DNA from: Methylorubrum extorquens
GTDB lineage: Bacteria > Pseudomonadota > Alphaproteobacteria > Rhizobiales > Beijerinckiaceae
Direction of reading: 5' to 3'
Assembly: GCA_019695455.1 (NCBI GenBank)
Contig: JAEUAC010000126.1
Location: 1 to 6,120 of the forward strand
Length of the DNA: 6,120 nt
Shown here: piece after piece, positions 1-5,867 of the stretch
Layout of the letters: the number at the start of each line of letters is the position of its first letter
Numbering within the stretch: position 1 is the first letter of the stretch
Translations under genes and position numbers: made by a program
The notes under the pieces: model-generated
Told to the model about the DNA's origin: nothing
The model's database searches: none
The model's input: only the letters and a program-made list of their open reading frames with translations

Positions 1-160
1 GGGGTGAAACGGGAATGCGGTGCAGGTCGCCCTTCGGGGCGCCTCATGCCGCGGCTGCCCCCGCAACTGTAGGCGGAGCGTTCCGATCCACGAAGCCACT
101 GGCCGCAAGGCCGGGAAGGCGGACCGAAACGAGGCTCCGCGAGCCAGGAGACCGGCCGGA
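1..160 (+). promoter_or_regulatory. Cobalamin (B12) riboswitch aptamer, 5' end cut off by the window edge
   Basis: This is a cis-acting RNA that binds a cobalamin and controls the downstream uptake operon. The diagnostic elements appear in the family order: GGGAATGCGGTG at 11-22, the B12 box GCTGCCCCCGCAACTGTA at 54-71, CCACTG at 96-101, CGGGAAGGC at 112-120, and GCCAGGAGACC at 143-153. Supporting stems are visible: CGCCC/GGGCG (28-32/37-41) closed by a TTCG loop, GGCC/GGCC (101-104/109-112) closed by a GCAA loop, and GGCTC/GAGCC (133-137/141-145). The 5' strand of the closing P1 stem, which should pair with sequence near 152-157, is not seen and probably lies just upstream of base 1, as does the promoter. 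It sits about 45 bases before btuB, the classic target gene. Identity is secure from the boxes; the exact boundaries are approximate. Confidence 0.95.
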
Positions 161-174
161 AGCATGATCCGACA

Positions 175-196
175 CCTGCGGCGGTGGGCCGCGAGG
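175..196 (+). promoter_or_regulatory. Candidate expression-platform hairpin covering the btuB ribosome binding site
   Basis: CCTGCGGC (175-182) can pair with GCCGC (188-192) and AGG (194-196), leaving G193 bulged and a GGTGG loop (183-187). This gives eight Watson-Crick pairs and buries the core of the GAGGAG Shine-Dalgarno sequence at 193-198. Cobalamin riboswitches ahead of btuB in Gram-negative bacteria often repress translation by such sequestration, so this hairpin is the likely OFF structure. There is no run of T after it, so a transcription terminator is unlikely. The pairing is read directly from sequence; the switching role is inferred. Confidence 0.55.
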
Positions 197-198
197 AG
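193..198 (+). promoter_or_regulatory. Shine-Dalgarno sequence of btuB
   Basis: GAGGAG lies five bases before ATG 204. A GTG at 198 is in the same frame but overlaps the last base of this element, so it cannot use it. The site therefore decides the start in favour of ATG 204. It is the strongest ribosome binding site in the operon; the downstream genes rely on weak sites or on translational coupling. Confidence 0.75.
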
Positions 199-203
199 TG
201 ACC

Positions 204-2189
204 ATGCTTCACCGTTCAACGGGCGCGACCGCGCTCGCTCTCGTCCTGTCCGCTCTCGCCGCCGGCCGGGCGGCCGCGCAAACGCCGTCGGAGGCGGTGG
301 CGCTGCCCGATGTCGTCGTCACGGCCGACCGCCGGGCCGAGCCCCTCTCGCGCACGGGCAGCGCCATCTCCGTCCTGACGCGGGAGGAGATCCAGACCTT
401 CAACCCGACCTCGCTCGTGGACGCGCTCCGCAACGTGCCGGGCGTCGACGTGACCGAGACGGGCGGCCCCGGCGCCACGACCAGCGTCCGCATCCGCGGC
501 GCCAACACGGGCCAGACGCTGGTCCTCATCGACGGCATCCGCGTCAACGACCCGTCTGGCGCCTCGGGCGACTTCGACTTCTCCAACCTCCTGCCGACCG
601 CCATCGACCGGATCGAGGTGCTGCGCGGTCCGCAGAGCGCCCTCTACGGCTCGGACGCCATCGGGGGCGTCGTCAACATCCTCACCCGATCCGGCGGGGG
701 CGCGCCGCGCTTCGAGGCCCGCTTCGAGGGCGGCAGCTACGGCACCCTCAGCCAGAGCGCGACCGCGTCGGGCTCGATCGGGCCCTGGTTCTACGCGTTC
801 TCGGGGGGCGGCCAGAAGGCGGCGGGCTTCTCGCGCTACGGCTACCGCGTCCCGCAGCTCGAGCGGAAGTTCGGCGGGTTCGAGGCGGACGGGTTCTCGC
901 GGCTCGGCGGCTACGGGCGCATCGGCTACGATGCGGGCGAGGGCGTGAAGCTCGAGATCGGCGCGCTCGCGACGCAGACCTACAACCAGTACGACGCGGC
1001 CTCCTCGACCCTGCCGCGCAGCGTGGTCGCGACCGGCCCGAACCGCATCTTCCCCGACACGCCGGCGGAATCGACGCGGACCTTCGCGCAGGTCTTCGCC
1101 CGCGGCACGGCCGAGCAGGGTCCACTCACCCAGACGCTGCAGGTCTACGCGAACGAGACGGTCCGCGACTTCCGCGACACGAGCTATCGGACGTCGGTCG
1201 CGAACGCGAACACGACGACGACCGCCTCGAGCTTCGAGGGGCAGCGCGTCGGGACCGAGTACCAGGGCGACCTGAGGCTCGGGCTGTTCGGCACCACCAC
1301 GTTCGGCGGCCGCTTCGAGAGCGAGGAGGCGGCGACCTACTCGCAGGCGCTGCAGCCGATCATCCGCGCCCGCTTCGGCACGCTCAAGGCCGACCAGCAG
1401 ACGAAGTCCGTCTTCGTGCTGCACCAGCTGCCCATCGGCGAGCGCGTCGTGCTGACGGCCGGAGGCCGGCACGACGAGGTCAACGCCGTCACGTTCGACA
1501 CCTGGCGCGCCACGGGCGCCTTCCTCGTGCCCGAGACCGGCACCAAATTCCGCGCCTCCGGCGGCACCGGCGGCAAGGCGCCGACGCTCTACCAGCTCTT
1601 CGCCCCGATCTTCGGCACGGCCACGCTGCGGCCGGAGCGCTCGGTCGGCTGGGACGCGGGCGTCGACCAGACGCTGTTCGACGGCCGGGTACGCCTCTCG
1701 GCGACGGTCTTCGGCCAGTGGTTCGACGACCTGATCGAGTTCAACGGCGTGCTGGCGCGCAACAACTACTACAACGTCACCCGGGCGATGACCTCCGGCG
1801 TGGAGCTCGAGGGCGAGATCGTCCTCGTGCCGAGCTTCGCGCGGTTCACGGTCGCCTACACGCATCTCGACGCGAAGGACGAGGCGACGAACCTGCGGCT
1901 GGCGCGCCGCCCGGCCGAAGTCGCCCGCCTCGGCCTCGGCATCACGCCGCTGCCGGGACTCCTGATCGAGCCGCGCCTGACGCTCGTCTCCCAGCGCTTC
2001 TCGGCCGCCAACGAGACGCAGCGCCTCGCGCCCTACGCCCGCCTCGACGTCTACGGCGAGTACCGGTTCGACGAGAGCTGGAAGGTCTTCGGCCGCATCG
2101 AGAACATCACGGATGCGCGCTACCAGGAGGTCCTGAACTACGGCACGACGGGGCGCGCCGTGTATGCGGGCGTGAGCTTCACATGGTAG
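204..2189 (+). CDS. btuB: TonB-dependent outer-membrane vitamin B12/corrinoid receptor BtuB
   Basis: This 661-residue outer-membrane receptor binds corrinoids outside the cell and passes them to the periplasm using TonB-ExbBD energy. Residues 1-25 form a signal peptide with probable cleavage after GRAAA. A TonB box follows at about 36-41 (DVVVTA). The plug domain spans about 45-165, with LIDGIRVND (108-116), IEVLRGPQSALYGSDAIGGVVNIL (137-160) and the BtuB-like YGSDAIGGVVNI signature. The rest is a 22-strand-type beta barrel rich in alternating aromatic residues, ending in ENITDARYQEV and a terminal aromatic Trp (VYAGVSFTW), the usual signal for outer-membrane insertion. Length is normal for the family (about 600-700). 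ATG 204 is chosen because GAGGAG lies five bases upstream. The riboswitch just upstream and the transporter genes downstream support cobalamin rather than siderophore as ligand; cobinamide or cobyric acid remain possible. Confidence 0.95.
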   Translation: MLHRSTGATALALVLSALAAGRAAAQTPSEAVALPDVVVTADRRAEPLSRTGSAISVLTREEIQTFNPTSLVDALRNVPGVDVTETGGPGATTSVRIRGANTGQTLVLIDGIRVNDPSGASGDFDFSNLLPTAIDRIEVLRGPQSALYGSDAIGGVVNILTRSGGGAPRFEARFEGGSYGTLSQSATASGSIGPWFYAFSGGGQKAAGFSRYGYRVPQLERKFGGFEADGFSRLGGYGRIGYDAGEGVKLEIGALATQTYNQYDAASSTLPRSVVATGPNRIFPDTPAESTRTFAQVFARGTAEQGPLTQTLQVYANETVRDFRDTSYRTSVANANTTTTASSFEGQRVGTEYQGDLRLGLFGTTTFGGRFESEEAATYSQALQPIIRARFGTLKADQQTKSVFVLHQLPIGERVVLTAGGRHDEVNAVTFDTWRATGAFLVPETGTKFRASGGTGGKAPTLYQLFAPIFGTATLRPERSVGWDAGVDQTLFDGRVRLSATVFGQWFDDLIEFNGVLARNNYYNVTRAMTSGVELEGEIVLVPSFARFTVAYTHLDAKDEATNLRLARRPAEVARLGLGITPLPGLLIEPRLTLVSQRFSAANETQRLAPYARLDVYGEYRFDESWKVFGRIENITDARYQEVLNYGTTGRAVYAGVSFTW

Positions 2190-3199
2190 CGGCCGGGCGG
2201 CGACGGCTCGCGATCGCGGCGCTCGCCGCGGTCGCGGTCGCGCTGTTCCTCGCCTCGCTCGGCATCGGCCCGGTGCGCCTGCCGCCGCTCGTCGTGGTCG
2301 AGGCGCTGCTCGGCCGAGGCCCGGAGACGTCGCGGATCATCGTGGCCGAGATCCGCCTGCCGCGGGCGCTCCTCGCGCTCCTCATCGGAGCGACGCTCGG
2401 GCTCTCGGGCGCGGCCATGCAGGGCCTCCTGCGCAATCCGCTCGCGGCGCCCTCGCTCTTCGGCGCGCCGCAGGCGGCGGCCTTCGGCGCGGTCGCGACG
2501 CTCTCGCTCGGCATCGCGGACGCCCTGTCCTACGCGCTGCCGGTGGCGGCCATCGCGGGCGCCTTCCTGTCCGTGTTCCTCCTGCTCGCGGTCGCGGGCC
2601 GCAATGCCGGGCTCGTGCTCCTCATCCTGGCCGGGCTCGCCGTCTCGAGCCTCGCGGGCGCCGCGACCGCGCTCGCCATGAACCTCGCGCCGAACCCCTT
2701 CGCGGCGCTCGAGATCGCCTTCTGGCTCCTCGGCTCGCTCGAGGACCGCTCCATGCGCCACGTCCTCATGGCGCTGCCCTTCATGGCGGCCGGCGTCGCG
2801 ATCCTGTGGAGCCGGCGACGCGCCTTCCGCGCCCTGACGCTCGGCGAGGAGGGCGCGCAGAGCCTCGGCATCGACGTCGCGGCGCTCCGCCTCCTCGTGG
2901 TGCTCGGCGTGGCGCTCGGCGTCGGCGGCGCGGTCGCCGTGTCGGGATCGATCGGCTTCATCGGGCTCGTCGCCCCGCATCTCTGCCGGCCGCTGGTCGG
3001 CTACGATCCGGCGCGGCTGCTCCTGCCGAGCGCGCTGGCGGGCTCCTGCCTCCTGCTGGCGGCCGACATCGCGGTGCGCATCATCCCCTCCACGTCCGAC
3101 ATCAAGGTCGGCGTGCTCACGGCCCTGATCGGCGTGCCGTTCTTCCTCCTGCTGATCGTGCGGGAGCGGCGCCGGCTCGCCCTCGGGACGCTCGCGTGA
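2183..3199 (+). CDS. btuC: FecCD/BtuC-family ABC transporter permease, corrinoid import
   Basis: This 338-residue inner-membrane permease should form a homodimeric channel carrying the corrinoid from the binding protein to the cytoplasm. It is almost wholly hydrophobic, with roughly ten membrane segments as in the family. Family marks are RLPRALLALLIGATLGLSGA (58-77) followed by MQGLLRNPLAAPSLFG (79-94), the cytoplasmic coupling region TLGEEGAQSLGID (219-231), GFIGLVAPHLCRPLVG (258-273) and VGVLTALIGVPFFLLL (309-324). The Arg residues of the RLPR motif are candidates for docking the binding protein. ATG 2183 overlaps the last seven bases of btuB (ATGGTAG); the open frame continues far upstream only because stops are rare at this GC content. 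No good Shine-Dalgarno sequence precedes it, which suggests translational coupling to btuB. The family also carries iron-siderophores and heme, so the substrate is assigned from context. Confidence 0.93.
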   Translation: MVAAGRRRLAIAALAAVAVALFLASLGIGPVRLPPLVVVEALLGRGPETSRIIVAEIRLPRALLALLIGATLGLSGAAMQGLLRNPLAAPSLFGAPQAAAFGAVATLSLGIADALSYALPVAAIAGAFLSVFLLLAVAGRNAGLVLLILAGLAVSSLAGAATALAMNLAPNPFAALEIAFWLLGSLEDRSMRHVLMALPFMAAGVAILWSRRRAFRALTLGEEGAQSLGIDVAALRLLVVLGVALGVGGAVAVSGSIGFIGLVAPHLCRPLVGYDPARLLLPSALAGSCLLLAADIAVRIIPSTSDIKVGVLTALIGVPFFLLLIVRERRRLALGTLA

Positions 3200-3966
3200 G
3201 CGGCGGCCTCGCCATCGCCGGGCTCGTCGTCAGCCTCGGCGGCCGCGACGTCCTGCGGGGCGTCGACGTCCGGTGTCCGGCGGGCACCGTGACGGCGATC
3301 GTCGGGCCGAACGGGGCCGGCAAGTCCACGCTGCTGCGCGCGATCGTCGGCCTTCTCCCGTCGACCGGGTCGATCGCGCTCGACGGCGACGCCCTCGCGC
3401 CGCTCGACCGGCGCGCCCGGGCGCGCCGCATCGCCTACCTGCCGCAGGGCCACGAGGTGCATTGGCCGCTGCCGGCCCGCGACATCGTCGCGCTCGGGCG
3501 CCTGCCGCACGGCGCGGCCGATCCCGACCGGCTGTCCCCCGAGGATGCGGCGAGGGTCGAGGCGGCCATGACGGAGACCGAGATCCTGCACCTCGCCGAC
3601 CGGCCCGTCTCCGCCCTGTCGGGCGGCGAGCGGGCGCGGGTCGCGCTGGCGCGCGTCTTCGCGGCCGGCGCGCCGGTGCTCCTCGCCGACGAGCCCATCG
3701 CGGCGCTCGATCCCCGCCACCAGCTCGACGTCGCGGCCGCGCTCCGGCGGCGCGCGGAGGCCGGCGCCGTCGTCGCGCTCGTCACGCACGATCTCGGGCT
3801 CGCCGCCCGGTTCGCCGATCGCGTCCTCGTCCTGCGGGACGGGCGGGTGGCGGCGGCCGGGCCGCCCGAGGAGGCGCTCGCGCCCGGCGTCCTGTCGGAG
3901 GTGTTCGACATCGCGGCCTATCGGGCCGTGCACGAGGGGCGTCCGGTCCTCGTCCCATGGGCGTGA
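3196..3966 (+). CDS. btuD: BtuD-type ABC transporter ATPase, corrinoid import
   Basis: This 256-residue cytoplasmic nucleotide-binding subunit powers the permease. It has the full set of ABC motifs: Walker A GPNGAGKST (37-45), Q-loop YLPQ (81-84), signature LSGGE (141-145), Walker B VLLADEP (161-167), D-loop ALD (170-172) and H-loop VTHD with His198. The C-terminal tail (VFDIAAYRAVHEGRPVLVPWA pattern, about 237-256) is typical of FecE/BtuD-type ATPases of siderophore, heme and B12 importers. GTG 3196 overlaps the permease stop as GTGA, with a weak GGGA at 3185-3188 as a possible ribosome site. All catalytic residues are present, so it should be active. Sequence alone cannot separate a cobalamin ATPase from a siderophore one; the riboswitch and cbiB give the assignment. 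Confidence 0.93.
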   Translation: MSGGLAIAGLVVSLGGRDVLRGVDVRCPAGTVTAIVGPNGAGKSTLLRAIVGLLPSTGSIALDGDALAPLDRRARARRIAYLPQGHEVHWPLPARDIVALGRLPHGAADPDRLSPEDAARVEAAMTETEILHLADRPVSALSGGERARVALARVFAAGAPVLLADEPIAALDPRHQLDVAAALRRRAEAGAVVALVTHDLGLAARFADRVLVLRDGRVAAAGPPEEALAPGVLSEVFDIAAYRAVHEGRPVLVPWA

Positions 3967-4793
3967 TCCGGCGCCTCCTCGCGGCGGCGCTCCTCGTCGT
4001 CGGCGGCGCGTCCGGGGCGCTCGCGGCGGGGCCGAGGCTCGTCTCCATCAACCTCTGCACGGACCAGCTCGCGCTCGAACTCGCCGATCCGGACCAGATC
4101 CTCGGGCTCGGCCCCTTCGCGATCGACCAGCTGCGGAGCCCCTACGCGGAGCGCGCCGCCGCCTTCCGCCGCCTGTCGGGGATGGCCGAGGAGGTCGTGG
4201 CGCTGCAGCCGGACCTCGTGCTCGCGGGCCGCTACACGAAGCGGGCGACGCGCGAGCTCGTGCGGGCGCAGGGCCTGCCGCTGGTCGAGCTCGATCCGCC
4301 GCGCACCATCGCCGACGCCGTCCGCCAGCTGCGCGAGATGGCGGCCCGGCTCGGGCATCCGGAGCGGGGCGAGGAGGCCGTCTCGCGCATCGATCGCTCG
4401 CTCGCGGCGGCGCGCGCCCTGGCGCTCAAGCGGCCGGAGAGCGTGCTCGCCGTCCAGCGCCGCGGCTGGATCGCCGGCGGCGGCACCATGGTCGGCTCGA
4501 TCATGGAGGCGGTGGGCCTGCGCAATGCCGGCGCCGACCTCTCGAAGGGGCTCGGCCGGCAGGTGCCGCTCGAGGTGCTGGTCGCGAGCCGGCCGGATCT
4601 CCTGCTGCTCGGCGCGACCTCCGAACGGGCCGACGACCAGGGCAGCGCGCTTCTCCAGCATCCCGCGCTCCGCCGCCTCTGGCCGGCCGAGAAGCGGCTG
4701 GTCCTGCCGGAGCGACTCGGCGCATCCTGCGGCGGCGCGACCCTGGCCGACGCCATCGACTGGCTGGCGCGCGCCGTGGAGCGCCTGCCGTGA
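3957..4793 (+). CDS. btuF: Periplasmic corrinoid-binding protein, BtuF-like (class III substrate-binding protein)
   Basis: This 278-residue secreted protein should bind the corrinoid in the periplasm and deliver it to the permease. Residues 1-23 form a signal peptide (Arg-Arg, hydrophobic core, cleavage near ALA-AG). The mature part has the two-lobe pattern of the FhuD/BtuF fold: a first strand RLVSINLCTDQL (27-38), EEVVALQPDLVLAG (78-91) in the N-lobe, a long linking helix at about 118-158, and PLEVLVASRPDLLLLG (204-219) in the C-lobe. Glu78 and Glu206 each lie seven residues before a PDL motif, matching the two surface glutamates that in E. coli BtuF contact permease arginines. Only two cysteines occur, Cys34 and Cys258, one near each end. 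ATG 3957 overlaps the ATPase gene by ten bases; an in-frame GTG at 3963 would give the GTGA overlap used at the next and previous junctions and still leaves a signal peptide. The ligand is inferred from context. Confidence 0.88.
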   Translation: MGVIRRLLAAALLVVGGASGALAAGPRLVSINLCTDQLALELADPDQILGLGPFAIDQLRSPYAERAAAFRRLSGMAEEVVALQPDLVLAGRYTKRATRELVRAQGLPLVELDPPRTIADAVRQLREMAARLGHPERGEEAVSRIDRSLAAARALALKRPESVLAVQRRGWIAGGGTMVGSIMEAVGLRNAGADLSKGLGRQVPLEVLVASRPDLLLLGATSERADDQGSALLQHPALRRLWPAEKRLVLPERLGASCGGATLADAIDWLARAVERLP

Positions 4794-5764
4794 TCCTGCA
4801 CGCCGACGCGCTGGAGATCCTGCTCCTCGCGCTCGCCTTCGACGCCGTCATCGGCGACCCGGACCGCATCTGGCGGCGCGTCCCGCACCCGGTGGTCTGG
4901 ATCGGCGCCCTGATCGGCTGGGCGGATCGCCTCCTGAACCGTCCCGCCTGGTCGGACGAGACGCGGCGCGCCGCGGGCGCTCTGGCGCTCCTCGCGATCC
5001 TCGGCCTCGCGGCGCTGACGGCCTCGGCCGTCGAGGAGGCGCTGCGCCGCCTGCCGCTCGGCGGCGTGCTGGTCGCGGCCGTCGCCTCCGTGTTCCTGGC
5101 GCAGCGGAGCCTCGCGGAGCATGTCGGCCGGGTGCGGGACGCGTTCGCGTCGAGCGGGCTGCCGGCGGCGCGGCTCGCCGTCTCCATGATCGTCGGGCGG
5201 GACCCCGACCGGCTCGACGAGGCCGGCGTCTCCCGGGCCGCCATCGAATCGGCGGCGGAGAACTTCTCGGACGGCATCGTCGCGCCGGCCCTCTGGTTCG
5301 CCCTCCTCGGGCTTCCCGGCCTCGTCGCCTACAAGGCGCTGAACACGGCCGATTCGATGATCGGCCATCTCTCCGTCCGCCACCGCGCCTTCGGCTGGGC
5401 GGCGGCCCGGCTCGACGACGTCGCGAACCTCCTGCCGGCCCGGATCGCGGGCGGCCTCGTCGCCGGGGCGGCGCCGTTGGCCCGCGGGCGGATCGGCACG
5501 GCGTTCCGGACCATGCTGCGCGACGCGCCGCGACACCGCTCGCCGAATGCGGGCTGGCCCGAAGCCGCCATGGCGGGCGCCCTCGGGCTGGCGCTCGCCG
5601 GCCCCCGCACCTACGCGAGCGGCACGGTGGAGGATCCGTTCCTCAATCCCGAGGGCCGCCGCGACGCGCGGGCGGCGGATATCGGCCGCGCGCTCCGCGT
5701 CATGACGGGCGCCGCCGTCCTGCACGCCGCCCTGTACGGCTCGCTCGCGCTCGCGGCCTGGTAG
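4790..5764 (+). CDS. cbiB: Adenosylcobinamide-phosphate synthase CbiB/CobD
   Basis: This 324-residue inner-membrane enzyme amidates the f-side-chain carboxylate of adenosylcobyric acid with aminopropanol (or its phosphate), giving adenosylcobinamide (phosphate) late in cobalamin synthesis. Family blocks are present in order: AFDAVIGDP (16-24) and HPVVWIGALI (33-42), AAENFSDGIVAPALWFALLG (155-174), YKALNTADSMIGH (181-193), FGWAAARLDDVANLLPARI (201-219), DAPRHRSPNAGWPEAAMAGA (245-264) and GPRTY...VEDP (271-283). Several hydrophobic membrane stretches occur, for example about 63-81, 91-105, 163-180 and 305-323. Length is typical (about 310-330). GTG 4790 overlaps the btuF stop as GTGA, with TGGAG at 4777-4781 as a ribosome site eight bases upstream. 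Being last in a riboswitch-led uptake operon, it should be repressed by B12 together with transport and points to salvage of incomplete corrinoids. The name cobD is used for the same enzyme in aerobic-pathway organisms. Confidence 0.95.
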   Translation: MILHADALEILLLALAFDAVIGDPDRIWRRVPHPVVWIGALIGWADRLLNRPAWSDETRRAAGALALLAILGLAALTASAVEEALRRLPLGGVLVAAVASVFLAQRSLAEHVGRVRDAFASSGLPAARLAVSMIVGRDPDRLDEAGVSRAAIESAAENFSDGIVAPALWFALLGLPGLVAYKALNTADSMIGHLSVRHRAFGWAAARLDDVANLLPARIAGGLVAGAAPLARGRIGTAFRTMLRDAPRHRSPNAGWPEAAMAGALGLALAGPRTYASGTVEDPFLNPEGRRDARAADIGRALRVMTGAAVLHAALYGSLALAAW

Positions 5765-5867
5765 CGCTCCCGCCGCTCCCCGGAGGCGGCCGGGGCCACC
5801 CTCGCCCGCTCACCCCGACGGACGTCGGAGCCCAGGGCCCGGGCACGTTGCTCCGCCCGGCGGCGCA
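5765..5867. terminator. GC-rich convergent intergenic gap with hairpins, possible weak bidirectional terminator
   Basis: This gap separates the 3' ends of cbiB and cobQ. Three inverted repeats are visible: CCCCGG/CCGGGG (5778-5783/5790-5795, six-base loop), CCGAC/GTCGG (5815-5819/5824-5828, GGAC loop) and CCGGGC/GCCCGG (5839-5844/5855-5860, ten-base loop). None is followed by a T run on either strand, so none is a standard intrinsic terminator. The position between convergent genes makes a role in transcript ending or 3'-end protection plausible, but chance pairing in such GC-rich DNA is also likely. I see no small gene here. Confidence 0.3.

Noticed and set aside
135..198. Pairing of CTCCGCG (135-141) with 190-193 plus 196-198, masking the btuB ribosome binding site
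   Set aside because: It needs the aptamer hairpin 133-145 to open, so it would hide the site in the ligand-free state, opposite to the repression by B12 expected for an uptake operon. The hairpin at 175-196 fits better.
198..203. GTG 198 as the start of btuB
   Set aside because: It overlaps the GAGGAG Shine-Dalgarno sequence that sits at the right distance from ATG 204, and has no site of its own.
216..1865. Open minus-strand frame of 549 codons opposite btuB
   Set aside because: The translation is Arg/Ala/Asp-rich with no recognisable domain, and the plus strand encodes a clear BtuB with all its motifs. It is a shadow frame.
20..2182. Very long plus-strand frame running from base 20 into the permease gene, suggesting a fusion protein of over 1000 residues
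   Set aside because: The part before 2183 is in a different frame from btuB, is arginine-rich and low in complexity, and crosses the riboswitch. It is an open frame caused by high GC; the real gene starts at ATG 2183.
4232..5725. Open minus-strand frame of 497 codons opposite btuF and cbiB
   Set aside because: It spans two convincingly coding plus-strand genes and their junction, and its product is charged low-complexity sequence. It is a shadow frame.
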